Assembly (NCBI GenBank): GCA_964355945.1
Contig: CAYHGE010000022.1
Span: 1 to 40,307, forward strand
Length of the DNA stretch: 40,307 nt
Direction of reading: 5' to 3'
From: CAIVAT01 sp964355945
GTDB taxonomy: Bacteria > Bacteroidota > Bacteroidia > Bacteroidales > FEN-979
Translations under genes and position numbers: made by a program
The notes under the pieces: model-generated
What the model saw: only the letters and a program-made list of their open reading frames with translations
What the model was told of the DNA's origin: nothing
Database searches by the model: none
Shown: in pieces, positions 14,445-23,569 of the stretch
Layout of the letters: each line of letters opens with the position of its first letter
Position numbering within the stretch: the stretch's first letter is position 1

Positions 14445-16990
14445 TCCGCGTCATCATCAGTGGAGGAGGTACAGGCGGGCATATTTTCCCGGCAATTGCC
14501 ATTGCCAACGCACTCAAGGCGAAGGTCAGGGACATTGAAATACTTTTTATCGGCGCCAAAGGGCGGATGGAGATGGAGAAAGTTCCAGCCGCAGGATACC
14601 CGATTGTAGGGCTTCCCATCAGCGGGTTCCAGCGAAGGCTGACATGGAAAAATCTCACATTCCCCTTTAAACTGGTCAGCAGCATGCTGAAAGCCCGCTC
14701 CACGATCTCCAAATTCAGTCCCGACCTGGTGATCGGAGTGGGTGGCTATGCCAGCGGGCCGACCTTGCGAGTGGCTGCATCCGGAAACATACCGGCCCTG
14801 ATACAGGAACAGAATTCATTCCCCGGAATTACCAACAGGCTCCTAAGCAAGAAGGTTCAAAAAATATGCGTCGCTTATGAAGGCATGGAAAGGTACTTCC
14901 CTGAAAACAAGATTGTCTTTACAGGAAATCCCATCAGGCAGGAGGTGATAAAAATTTCAGCTAATAAAGAAGCGGCACTTCAATTCTTCGGCCTTACTGC
15001 CGGGCTAAAAACAGTGCTGGTGGTTGGAGGCAGCCTTGGCGCAGGAACCATCAACCAGGCCATGTTAAAATTTGTGACGGAATCGGCTGACGATCATCAT
15101 ATCCAGATACTATGGCAAACTGGCAAATATTATTTTGAAACGATAACGACAAGCTTGTCTGAACCCGGTTCAAAAAATAAATATCAAAAATCGAACATTA
15201 AAAATCTGAACATCCTGGCATTCATCGACCGGATGGACCTCGCCTATTCTGTTGCCGACATCATTGTGTCGCGTGCGGGCGCTATTGCAATTTCAGAACT
15301 CTGTGTTATTGGGAAACCTGTTATTCTTATCCCATCACCCAATGTTGCTGAAGATCACCAGACAAAAAATGCACGTGCCCTCGAATCCCGGAAGGCCGCC
15401 TTGCTTATCCCTGATAAAGAAGCGATTGAGTTCCTGGGTAAGACAATTATTGAAACGCTTGCTAATGAATCGCTGCAAGCATCACTGAAGAAAAACATCG
15501 CTGCGCTTGGTATCACCAATGCAGCAGATAAAATCGCCGAAGTAGCCTTATCCCTGGTCACTTCAAAATTCAATATTCAATATTCAATATTCAATATTCC
15601 AAAGTCTGTCTATTTCCTGGGTATCGGGGGCATCGGGATGAGTGCACTCGCCAGGTACTTCTCCTCCCGGGGAACAAAGGTGTATGGCTATGATAAAACA
15701 CCTACAGACTTGACTGATCAGTTGATTCGTGAAGGGATGGAGATACACTTCACCGAAGATATCAGCCTGCTGCCAGCAAACCCTGAACTCGTGGTAATTA
15801 CTCCTGCCGTTCCTGAAACGCACCTGGAGTTGAGCTATTTCAGGGAGCATGGCATCCCCATAAAGAAACGGGCTGAAGTACTGGGCCTGATCTCCGGCAG
15901 TCATAAAACGATTGCAATTGCCGGTACCCATGGTAAAACAACCACCTCAACCATGGTTGCGCATTTATTGAAGACAGCCGGAATTAATACCATGGCGTTT
16001 CTGGGTGGAATCTCAAGAAACTACGGCACCAATTACATAGATGAAACACCGGATTCTGCCGTCACCGGGCCTGAGGAAGGCAAGGCGGAAGGCTCCTTCT
16101 GTGTGGTGGAAGCAGACGAATATGATAAATCGTTCCTGCAACTGGCTCCTTATATCGCCGTGATCACTTCAGCCGACGCTGACCATCTTGAAATCTATGG
16201 CAATCATGGTGGCATGAAAAAGACGTTTGCAGAATTTACATCGAAAATTGTTGCAGGAGGATCACTGGTAATGAAGGCAGGAACCGGAATAACACCTGTC
16301 AATTCAGTTGGCTATCCTGTTTATGACTATGCACTGAATTCCGATGCAGCCTTTTATGCAGCAAACATTCGGGTAGAAGAGGAACTCTTCCACTTTGATT
16401 TTGTCAATCCTTCAGGAATTGTTAAAGACCTGGTGTTGGGTATTCCGGGAAGATTCAATCTTGAAAATGCCATTGCCGCACTCACTGTCGGACATCTGCT
16501 CGGCATTGATGATCAAAACCTCAGGCTGGCACTCCGCTCCTATCAAGGGGTTCAGCGTCGTTTTGAGTTCAGGGTCCGCCGTGACGGCATGGTTTACATT
16601 GATGATTACGCGCATCATCCCGAAGAGTTGAAGGCTTGCATCAGTGCTGCCAGGGACCTGTACCCGTCGCAAAAAATCACCGGAGTCTTTCAGCCTCATC
16701 TTTTTTCCAGAACCCGCGACCTTGCCGAAGGTTTTGCCCGCAGCCTGGAACTGCTTGATGAATTGATCCTGCTCGAGATCTATCCGGCCCGGGAACAACC
16801 AATTGAGGGTGTGAATTCGCAAATGCTGCTTGACATGATAAGCCTCGGAAATAAAAAGCTGGTTCAGAAAGAAAACCTCATCAGTGAAATCATGGATCGT
16901 AAACCGGAAGTGCTTCTGACCATGGGAGCCGGCGATATTGACCGCTTTGTCGAACCAATCACCAACTTGTTTTCAGAACAAAATGTGTAA
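14441..16990 (+). CDS. murG-murC: MurG-MurC fusion (lipid II glycosyltransferase plus UDP-MurNAc:L-alanine ligase)
   Basis: One 849-codon frame holds two complete enzymes. Residues 1-375 are MurG, which adds GlcNAc to lipid I: GGGTGGHIFPA (8-18), GVGGYASGP, QEQNSFPGITN, GGSLGAGTIN, and SRAGAIAISELC. Residues 388-849 are MurC, the first Mur ligase: GIGGIGMSALA, P-loop GTHGKTTT (Lys499), EADEYDKSFL, SADADHLEIYG, YIDDYAHHP and FQPHLFSRTRDLAEGF. The 12-residue linker (376-387, KFNIQYSIFNIP) is encoded by a 7-bp tandem repeat, not by conserved protein sequence. MurC has no start codon of its own at the natural position. The genes are normally adjacent but separate, so this is a recent read-through fusion or a repeat-controlled switch. 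A base-count error in the repeat would also create or destroy it. Confidence 0.93.
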   Translation: MIRVIISGGGTGGHIFPAIAIANALKAKVRDIEILFIGAKGRMEMEKVPAAGYPIVGLPISGFQRRLTWKNLTFPFKLVSSMLKARSTISKFSPDLVIGVGGYASGPTLRVAASGNIPALIQEQNSFPGITNRLLSKKVQKICVAYEGMERYFPENKIVFTGNPIRQEVIKISANKEAALQFFGLTAGLKTVLVVGGSLGAGTINQAMLKFVTESADDHHIQILWQTGKYYFETITTSLSEPGSKNKYQKSNIKNLNILAFIDRMDLAYSVADIIVSRAGAIAISELCVIGKPVILIPSPNVAEDHQTKNARALESRKAALLIPDKEAIEFLGKTIIETLANESLQASLKKNIAALGITNAADKIAEVALSLVTSKFNIQYSIFNIPKSVYFLGIGGIGMSALARYFSSRGTKVYGYDKTPTDLTDQLIREGMEIHFTEDISLLPANPELVVITPAVPETHLELSYFREHGIPIKKRAEVLGLISGSHKTIAIAGTHGKTTTSTMVAHLLKTAGINTMAFLGGISRNYGTNYIDETPDSAVTGPEEGKAEGSFCVVEADEYDKSFLQLAPYIAVITSADADHLEIYGNHGGMKKTFAEFTSKIVAGGSLVMKAGTGITPVNSVGYPVYDYALNSDAAFYAANIRVEEELFHFDFVNPSGIVKDLVLGIPGRFNLENAIAALTVGHLLGIDDQNLRLALRSYQGVQRRFEFRVRRDGMVYIDDYAHHPEELKACISAARDLYPSQKITGVFQPHLFSRTRDLAEGFARSLELLDELILLEIYPAREQPIEGVNSQMLLDMISLGNKKLVQKENLISEIMDRKPEVLLTMGAGDIDRFVEPITNLFSEQNV
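15568..15599 (+). repeat. 7-bp tandem repeat (ATTCAAT x4.6) at the murG-murC junction
   Basis: Four full ATTCAAT units (15568, 15575, 15582, 15589) and a partial ATTC, perfect without interruption. The unit is not a multiple of three: only copy numbers differing by three units keep MurG and MurC in the same frame. It therefore acts as the linker here and is the most likely place for slipped-strand changes in the operon. Confidence 0.9.
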
Positions 16991-17794
16991 ATGAAGAAAT
17001 TTTTGAAAATATTGCTGATTGTTTTTTGGATCCTGATGGTTGCCGGAGCCGGGGTATTGGTTGGATTTGTAGAAGTCAATCACTACAGCAGGCCGTGCAA
17101 AAAAGTGGAGATCCGCATTAGCTATGGAGCAGCAGATGTACTGGTTGCAAAAAAAGACATTGACTCCATCCTGCTGCAAACCGCAGGCATGATCAAAGGC
17201 AAACCCCTCGGGTACATTAATACCGGTGCCATTGAGGCAGCCGTTTACAAGCAGCCGTATGTGGCAAAAGTATCGGTATATCAGAACAATGAAGGTGTGC
17301 TGTTTATTGAAATAAAGCAGCGGATGCCCTTGCTTCGAATCATCAATCAGAACTATGAGAGCTTCTATCTCGACGAGTCCGGTGCCCTGCTTCCGGTCAA
17401 TCCAAATTTTTCGGCACGGGTCCTCGTGGCCAATGGAATCATCGATGCCTCTTATATCAAAAATCCGAATTACCGGGTCAACATCCTGGCATTATCCGAC
17501 TCTGTTTTTTATGATTCACTGCTGACAAATCTTTACAAGTTAACCATGTATATCACCCATGATAAATTCCTGAAAGCCCAGATTGCACAGATCTATGTGA
17601 ATGAAGCCAATGAATTTGAACTCATTCCCAGGATCGGGAACCATATAATTCAGCTGGGAAAGGCAGAAGATCTTGATGATAAATTCAAAAGACTCTATGC
17701 TTTCTACCGGTTTGGGCTGAATAAAATCGGCTGGAATAAATACAATGTCATCAACATACAATACAAGAATCAAGTGGTTTGTTCTAAAATTTAA
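16991..17794 (+). CDS. ftsQ: Cell-division protein FtsQ
   Basis: Bitopic divisome protein: short cytoplasmic N-terminus (MKKFLK), one transmembrane helix (about residues 7-28), and a periplasmic POTRA-like region followed by the beta domain (VSVYQNNEGVLFIEIKQRMPLLRI; ESFYLDESGALLPV). Length 267 residues, usual for Bacteroidota. It links the FtsL side of the divisome to FtsA/FtsZ. It follows murG-murC with no gap and precedes ftsA by 6 bp. Confidence 0.88.
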   Translation: MKKFLKILLIVFWILMVAGAGVLVGFVEVNHYSRPCKKVEIRISYGAADVLVAKKDIDSILLQTAGMIKGKPLGYINTGAIEAAVYKQPYVAKVSVYQNNEGVLFIEIKQRMPLLRIINQNYESFYLDESGALLPVNPNFSARVLVANGIIDASYIKNPNYRVNILALSDSVFYDSLLTNLYKLTMYITHDKFLKAQIAQIYVNEANEFELIPRIGNHIIQLGKAEDLDDKFKRLYAFYRFGLNKIGWNKYNVINIQYKNQVVCSKI

Positions 17795-17800
17795 ATAAGC

Positions 17801-19135
17801 ATGGAAAAATCAGGCATCATTGTCGGACTCGACATCGGTACAACAAAAATTGCGGTGATCGTAGGCCGCAAAAACGAACATGGAAAAATAGACATCCTCG
17901 GATATGGGAAAGTGCCTTCAATTGGCGTAAAGCGGGGTGTTGTGGCCAACATAGACAACACGGTTCAGTCAATCAAGGATGCAGTTGCAGAGGCTTCAGC
18001 AAAATCAGGAGTTGACATCAAATATGTCAATGTTGGTATTGCAGGGCAACATATTAAGAGTTTGCAACATCGTGGAAGCATGATTCGGGAGGACAGTGAT
18101 ACGGAGATCAGCCAGGAGGACATCGACAAACTGTGTAACAGCATGTACAACCTGAACATGAATCCCGGGGAGGAGATCCTTGATGTGATCCCGCAGGAGT
18201 TCAGCATCGATGGGGAACATGGCAACACCATGCCTAAGGGAATGGTCGGAAGTTCACTCGAAGCAAATTTTCACATCATTATAGGCCAGACTGCCGCCGC
18301 GAAAAACATTTACAAATGCGTGCGAAAAGCCGGTCTCGAGGTGGTTGAACTGATCATTGAACCGATGGCTTCAGCTGAAGCAGTGCTTAGCGAAGAAGAG
18401 AAAGAAGCTGGTGTGGTACTGGTGGATATTGGTGGCGGAACCTCTGACATCGCCATTTTCCACGGGTCGATCATCCGTCATACTGCTGTTATTCCTCTGG
18501 GCGGAGAAATAATTACGGAGGACATCAAAGAGGGTTGTTCCATCATTAAAAAACATGCAGAAGAGCTCAAGGTGAAATTCGGTTCAGCCTTAGCCCGTGA
18601 AAATCGTGAAGAAGAGATCGTTGCCATTCCCGGACTTCGCGGCAGAACCCCAAAGGAGATCAGCATCAAAAACCTGGCATCGATCATCCAGGCCCGCATG
18701 GAAGAGATCATTGAACACATTTATTACGAGATAAAAAATTCAGGCTATGAGAAAAAACTGATCGGGGGCATTGTGCTTACCGGCGGAGGGGCACAGCTGA
18801 AACACATTGCCCAGCTCACAGAGTTTTTGACCGGTCTCGACACACGCATTGGTTACCCGAACGAACATCTCTCAACCGATGTAGTTACCGAAATGGCCAG
18901 CCCGATGTATGCAACCGGAGTCGGTCTTGTTATCGAAGGAATAGGCAGATATCAGAAGGAGGTTGAAAAGATCAAACCGGAAGCTCATATAGTTGCTGAA
19001 GAAATTCCGGAAACTGCTGATAAGAAGAAAAAAGGTAAAGAAAAAAAAGTCAGGGATCCTTCAGCACCAACCAAAGGTCTTCCGGAAAGATTCATGGACA
19101 AAATCAGAAATATGTTCGAAGAGGATGTCGACTGA
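17801..19135 (+). CDS. ftsA: Cell-division protein FtsA
   Basis: Actin-like ATPase tethering FtsZ to the membrane. Its 444 residues begin with the phosphate-1 motif VGLDIGTTKIAVIVG, continue with the 1C/SHS2 domain (about 80-160), LVDIGGGTSDIAIF (phosphate 2) and GGIVLTGGGAQLKHI (adenosine site). The C-terminus is a Lys-rich linker (TADKKKKGKEKK) and then a short amphipathic helix, PERFMDKIRNMF, that would bind the membrane. Confidence 0.96.
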   Translation: MEKSGIIVGLDIGTTKIAVIVGRKNEHGKIDILGYGKVPSIGVKRGVVANIDNTVQSIKDAVAEASAKSGVDIKYVNVGIAGQHIKSLQHRGSMIREDSDTEISQEDIDKLCNSMYNLNMNPGEEILDVIPQEFSIDGEHGNTMPKGMVGSSLEANFHIIIGQTAAAKNIYKCVRKAGLEVVELIIEPMASAEAVLSEEEKEAGVVLVDIGGGTSDIAIFHGSIIRHTAVIPLGGEIITEDIKEGCSIIKKHAEELKVKFGSALARENREEEIVAIPGLRGRTPKEISIKNLASIIQARMEEIIEHIYYEIKNSGYEKKLIGGIVLTGGGAQLKHIAQLTEFLTGLDTRIGYPNEHLSTDVVTEMASPMYATGVGLVIEGIGRYQKEVEKIKPEAHIVAEEIPETADKKKKGKEKKVRDPSAPTKGLPERFMDKIRNMFEEDVD

Positions 19136-19231
19136 TCCCGCTATTAACAATCAATCGTTGATAACTAAAACAGAGCTGACATTTTTCAATGCTCATTCTT
19201 AATAATTTTAAACCCAATAATAAACAAACCC

Positions 19232-20842
19232 ATGGCCAATATGTTGAAATTCGAATCACCTAAAAACCAGTCCTCTATCATTAAAGTTATCGGTGTTGGC
19301 GGAGGTGGCAGCAATGCTGTCAACCACATGTTCAAGCAAGGCATAAAAGGTGTGGATTTTATTATCTGCAATACCGATGCGCAGGCCATGGAGTCAAGCC
19401 CTGTTCCCACCAGAATCCAGCTTGGCGCAAATCTTACCGGAGGACTGGGTGCAGGCGCCGCACCATCTGTCGGACGTAATGCGGCCCTGGAAAACTCCGA
19501 CGACATCAGGGCGGTTCTTGATAAAGGCACAAAAATGCTTTTCATTACAGCAGGCCTTGGTGGCGGTACAGGAACCGGCGCAGCTCCGGTGATCGCCCAG
19601 ATTTCCAGGGAACTCGACATCCTCACAGTGGGTATTGTAACCATCCCTTTCTCCTTTGAAGGACGCAAGCGCCGCCAATCCGCCGAAGACGGAATCCGTC
19701 AGATGAAACAGAATGTTGATGCACTGCTGATCATCAGCAATGACAAACTACGTCTGCTTTGCGGCGATCTGCCACTGTCAGAAGCGTTTACCCGCGCCGA
19801 CAATGTATTGACAACTGCGGCCAAAGGCATTGCCGAAATCATCACAGTTGCCGGCTATATCAATGTCGATTTCGAAGATGTGAGAACTGTCATGAAAAAC
19901 AGTGGTGTCGCCATCATGGGAACCGGCATAGCCAGTGGCCCTGACCGTGCTCAAAAGGCCGTTGAAGAAGCGCTTAACTCTCCCCTGCTGGATAACAACG
20001 ACATCAATGGAGCCGGAAACCTCCTGCTGTATATCTCCTCCGGGAAAAATGAGATCACCATGGATGAAGTCACCGAGATTACTGATTATATCCAGGAAAA
20101 GACACAGTCAACCGGAGATATCATCTGGGGCAATGGATTTGAAGAGAGCCTCGACGACAAGATCAGCGTAACCATCATCGCAACCGGCTTTGATGAAGAC
20201 CACAAGCAGAAAGGCCCAAGCCAACCGGAAACAGTAACTGTTCACGATCTTTACGAAAATACTGTTCCAAAAACTGAAAAACGATTTTTTGTTCCTGAAC
20301 CGAAAATCCAGGAAGCGATAGATTTAAAACCCGAACCTTTATACACCCCGGGAGCACATTCACCTGTGCATTTTTCACCGGAACCCAAGGTCGAACCCGC
20401 TGAACAAACACGGAACATCGAATTTTCATTTGAGAAGCCTAAACCCGATTTTGAACCGGAACCAATCGATTCATTTGTTGACGAAGCACAATCAATTGTC
20501 AATGAAGAACTAACAGAGCCAAAACTCCTTTTCCGAACACAGGCTGTCGATCTTATCCAGCAGCCTGCTGAAACTGAAGTCGATGACTTTCAGTCAAAGA
20601 AAGCATTTGAACGGGTTTCCAAATTGCGCCAGCTGAGTGAAAAATTAAAAAACCACCAGCCGATTGAACAGAACCTGCATGAGATAGAAAACATTCCGGC
20701 ATATAAACGACGCAATGTCGAATTAACCGATGTTACTCCTTCTTCAGAATCACAGATCCCCGGCTACACTTTGTCTGAAAATCCCGATAAAACAGTGGAA
20801 ATCAAAAGTGAAAACACATTTCTTAACAAGAAAGTTGACTAA
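19232..20842 (+). CDS. ftsZ: Cell-division GTPase FtsZ
   Basis: Tubulin-like GTPase forming the Z ring. It has the N-terminal GVGGGGSNAVNHM, the GTP signature GGGTGTGAAP (about 109-118), the T7/synergy region and the globular core to about residue 330. A long acidic, Pro/Glu-rich disordered linker (about 335-470) follows, then a C-terminal helical and tail region (IPAYKRRNVELTDV). The 536-residue length, longer than in Proteobacteria, reflects the linker and is usual in Bacteroidota. A 96-bp spacer separates it from ftsA, the largest gap inside the dcw operon, so it may have an additional promoter, though no clear TAnnTTTG box is seen. Confidence 0.97.
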   Translation: MANMLKFESPKNQSSIIKVIGVGGGGSNAVNHMFKQGIKGVDFIICNTDAQAMESSPVPTRIQLGANLTGGLGAGAAPSVGRNAALENSDDIRAVLDKGTKMLFITAGLGGGTGTGAAPVIAQISRELDILTVGIVTIPFSFEGRKRRQSAEDGIRQMKQNVDALLIISNDKLRLLCGDLPLSEAFTRADNVLTTAAKGIAEIITVAGYINVDFEDVRTVMKNSGVAIMGTGIASGPDRAQKAVEEALNSPLLDNNDINGAGNLLLYISSGKNEITMDEVTEITDYIQEKTQSTGDIIWGNGFEESLDDKISVTIIATGFDEDHKQKGPSQPETVTVHDLYENTVPKTEKRFFVPEPKIQEAIDLKPEPLYTPGAHSPVHFSPEPKVEPAEQTRNIEFSFEKPKPDFEPEPIDSFVDEAQSIVNEELTEPKLLFRTQAVDLIQQPAETEVDDFQSKKAFERVSKLRQLSEKLKNHQPIEQNLHEIENIPAYKRRNVELTDVTPSSESQIPGYTLSENPDKTVEIKSENTFLNKKVD

Positions 20843-21298
20843 ATGAGCCTCGAACTAAAGATAAATGGCGACATTAAAAATGCGATGCTTGCCCGTGATG
20901 CAAAGAAACTTGAAGCATTGCGTGCAATCAAAGCAGCTTTGCTGATAGAAAAAGCCAAAGAGGGTGCTGCAGCAGAGATTGCGGAGGAAGTCGAACTGAA
21001 AATCCTTCAGAAGATGGTCAAGCAACGGCGTGAATCAGCAGACATCTATAATCAGGCCAATCGCACGGATCTTGCTGACAAGGAGTTGTATGACGCATCT
21101 GTCATCGAAACCTATCTGCCACAGCAAATGTCGGAAGAAGAAGTGACCGCGATTATTCAGAACATTGTCAAACAAACCGGCGCCAATTCTGTAAAAGATA
21201 TGGGAAAGGTGATGGGCGCTGCTTCAAAGGAACTTGCCGGCAAAGCCGACAACAAGATGATTTCAGTCATTGTGAAAAATTTGCTTACAAATCCCTGA
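20843..21298 (+). CDS. YqeY-like GatB/YqeY domain protein
   Basis: A 151-residue helical protein of the GatB/YqeY family: LELKINGDIKNAMLARDAKKLEALRAIKAAL at the N-terminus, then KMVKQRRESADIYNQANRTDLADKE and the C-terminal domain KDMGKVMGAASKELAGKADNK. This domain is the tRNA-binding tail of the amidotransferase GatB; the stand-alone form has an uncertain role in tRNA metabolism. It starts at the base after the ftsZ stop and is probably the last gene of the dcw transcript. It converges on the next gene with 3 bp between stops. Confidence 0.88.
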   Translation: MSLELKINGDIKNAMLARDAKKLEALRAIKAALLIEKAKEGAAAEIAEEVELKILQKMVKQRRESADIYNQANRTDLADKELYDASVIETYLPQQMSEEEVTAIIQNIVKQTGANSVKDMGKVMGAASKELAGKADNKMISVIVKNLLTNP

Positions 21299-21301
21299 TT
21301 T

Positions 21302-22522
21302 TCATCCGCCTTTTCTAAACCCTGCTTTTAAAAACCGTTGCTCACGGATCTTTGAAATCCATCGTGAAATCGTGCATGCCGGAGGCCAAAATCTCTTCCA
21401 TTTGCCAAAACCTTTGGGAACATCGGCATACCATCGTTCACCTCGAAGGATCATGACAAAAGCCCGCCAGGCGCGATCGTTGTCACGAATAAAATGATGA
21501 ATCCTCATCGGGAATGTATTAAATAAATCCTTGATCCTGTTTGCTGCCAGCAACTCCTGCATCAGCTCCTCATTTACCGCAAGGGTGTAAGAATCCAGGG
21601 AAGTGTTGACACCGGTTAAGTATGCATGGCAGCTCTTTGCAGCCAGTATTCCTGACCTTACTGCATAATAGATGCCCTCTCCCGTCAGTGGATCCGTAAG
21701 GCCGGCTGCATCACCTGCAACAAGTACACGCCCGTTGTGAAAAACGCTCTCTTTAACCCTTACGGGGATGGGCCAGGACTTAAGAGAAATCGTTTCAACA
21801 ACCTTTATCCCGAACTCTGTTTCCAGATACGTCAGCAACCTGTCGTAATAGGGTATCATCCACTTCGACAGGCTGGCAGGGCCTCCGACGCCAATCGAAA
21901 AATGGTCACCTTTGGGAAAAACCCAGCCATATCCTCCGGGGAAAGTGCCCCAGTCAAGGAATACCTTCTGAGAAAAAGCTTTCACAATTTTGGGATCAGC
22001 CATTACCTCAGCCTCCCATGCCAGGCCCTGCAATATATTGGTTCGCAGGCCTGCTGATCGGGCTACAGCTCCGGAAGCACCCTCTGCTCCGATTACAAGT
22101 CTTGCGCGGAAGGTGCGATCCCTGGTAACAACGCATACAACATCCGGTTCCTGCAACACTTCCGTCACCTTCGCTCCGTGAATGACTTTTGCTCCTGCTT
22201 CCACCGCCTTTTGAAGGAGAAAATCATCGAATTTATCCCGGTTGGTGCAAAATAACATCGGTTCGGCAGAAGTCCTGGTAAACACCTCGCTGAATCTGCT
22301 TGAAAAAATAATCGTACGAATTTCTGTTTCAAAAACCGATGAAACATCAAAAGGGATTTCCCTGAGGATTTTATAAGTCAGCCCGGCACCGCAAACCTTG
22401 TACCGGGGAAAGGATGATTTTTCAAGAATCAGGGTTGAAACACCTCGACTGGCAAGCTCATAAGCAGCCAGTGAACCGGCCGGACCTGCACCGGCAATAA
22501 TTACATCTGCATCTGTTGTCAT
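21302..22522 (-). CDS. Geranylgeranyl-reductase-family FAD-dependent oxidoreductase
   Basis: A 406-residue flavoprotein. It has an N-terminal FAD motif DVIIAGAGPAGSLAAYELASRG, the family pocket motif FPRYKVCGAGLT, NRDKFDDFLL, the central GAEGASGAVARSAG and the late FAD motif VLVAGDAAGLTDPLTGEGIYYAVRSG. Family members saturate isoprenoid chains of lipids, chlorophyll or menaquinone, so quinone side-chain or lipid reduction is a reasonable guess, supported weakly by the UbiA gene nearby. The ATG at 22522 lies 3 bp from the rfaE1 stop (same transcript). No frame disruption seen. Confidence 0.85.
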   Translation of the reverse strand: MTTDADVIIAGAGPAGSLAAYELASRGVSTLILEKSSFPRYKVCGAGLTYKILREIPFDVSSVFETEIRTIIFSSRFSEVFTRTSAEPMLFCTNRDKFDDFLLQKAVEAGAKVIHGAKVTEVLQEPDVVCVVTRDRTFRARLVIGAEGASGAVARSAGLRTNILQGLAWEAEVMADPKIVKAFSQKVFLDWGTFPGGYGWVFPKGDHFSIGVGGPASLSKWMIPYYDRLLTYLETEFGIKVVETISLKSWPIPVRVKESVFHNGRVLVAGDAAGLTDPLTGEGIYYAVRSGILAAKSCHAYLTGVNTSLDSYTLAVNEELMQELLAANRIKDLFNTFPMRIHHFIRDNDRAWRAFVMILRGERWYADVPKGFGKWKRFWPPACTISRWISKIREQRFLKAGFRKGG

Positions 22523-22525
22523 CAG

Positions 22526-23533
22526 CTACAGCAGTCCCATTACTTCCCTGAGCAGTTTCTCTTTGTTGATGGGCACCACCCCCACCTCTTCGCACACAAG
22601 GCCTCCTGCCAGGTTGGAAATGTAGGCAATTTCATTGGGATTGCGGTTCATCGCCAGGCAGAGTGAAGCCAGGCTGATGACGGTATCACCGGCTCCCGAA
22701 ACATCTGAGATCATCCTCATGTGGGCAGGAATGAAAATATTCCGCTCCTCAGCCTTCTCTTTCAGGCTCATCAGAACCCCTTTGTCCGACATCGTCGTAA
22801 GCACGTACTTGCAATCAAGCATGGTGCGCAATTTTTGAGCAGCATCAATAACAGACTGATTGTCTGCAAGTTCTTCGTTGAGGCTCAACCCGTCTTTCAT
22901 CTCTTTCAGGTTGGGCTTAAAGAGGGTCACGTGCTTATACGTCATGAAGTTTTTCTTTTTCGGATCAACAGTAACCGGTATTTTGGCTGCATTGGCCCGT
23001 CCAACAACCTCTTCAATCAGTTTTTGGGTAATGACACCCTTATCATAGTCCTGAAAAATGATGCAATCAACTTTAACTTTAGCGAGAATCTGATCAATCA
23101 CACGGATCAGGGTGAGGAAGTCGCCCTGAACAAGATCATTGTCAATCTCCTCATCCACACGCAGCATCTGGCATGAATTACCGAAAATCCGGAACTTTGT
23201 GGTGGTAATCCTGCGTGAACTACGTACGATTCCATCATCGGTAATCTTCTCTTTCTTCAGCAGATCAAGAAACTGGTCACCTTTTTCGTCGGCTCCGATC
23301 ACGGAACACAGGATCGGATTTGCTCCCATGGCACGAAGGTTCATGGCTACGTTGGCTGCTCCGCCCATCCGGTTCTCCCGTTTTCTCAATGCCACAATCG
23401 GAATCGGAGCCTCCGGGGAGATGCGTTCAACCTTTCCCCACAAATATGAATCAACCATCACATCCCCGATGATCAGGATGTTCAAATGGTTGAAATCGTC
23501 GAATAACTTCTTATAATTGCCCTCTTTATGCAT
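22526..23533 (-). CDS. rfaE1: D-glycero-beta-D-manno-heptose-7-phosphate kinase (RfaE1/HldE kinase domain)
   Basis: PfkB-family sugar kinase of 335 residues corresponding to the N-terminal domain of E. coli HldE, here as a stand-alone protein. Diagnostic segments: IIGDVMVDSYLWGKVERISPEAPIPIV, RMGGAANVAMNLRAMG, the KYVLTTMSDKGV segment, and the anion hole/catalytic SGAGDTVI near the C-terminus. It phosphorylates heptose-7-phosphate at O1 in the ADP-heptose pathway for LPS core, so the organism probably makes heptose-containing LPS. The adenylyltransferase partner (RfaE2) is not in the window. It is downstream of an ABC ATPase on the same strand, with a 36-bp gap. Confidence 0.9.
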   Translation of the reverse strand: MHKEGNYKKLFDDFNHLNILIIGDVMVDSYLWGKVERISPEAPIPIVALRKRENRMGGAANVAMNLRAMGANPILCSVIGADEKGDQFLDLLKKEKITDDGIVRSSRRITTTKFRIFGNSCQMLRVDEEIDNDLVQGDFLTLIRVIDQILAKVKVDCIIFQDYDKGVITQKLIEEVVGRANAAKIPVTVDPKKKNFMTYKHVTLFKPNLKEMKDGLSLNEELADNQSVIDAAQKLRTMLDCKYVLTTMSDKGVLMSLKEKAEERNIFIPAHMRMISDVSGAGDTVISLASLCLAMNRNPNEIAYISNLAGGLVCEEVGVVPINKEKLLREVMGLL

Positions 23534-23569
23534 TGGTCAATAAATTTTCATTGAAAGGCCGGGTTCGAA

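Noticed and set aside
21296..21304. Terminator between the convergent yqeY and reductase genes
   Set aside because: Only 3 bp separate the stops and no hairpin with a T-run is seen; any terminator must lie inside coding sequence.
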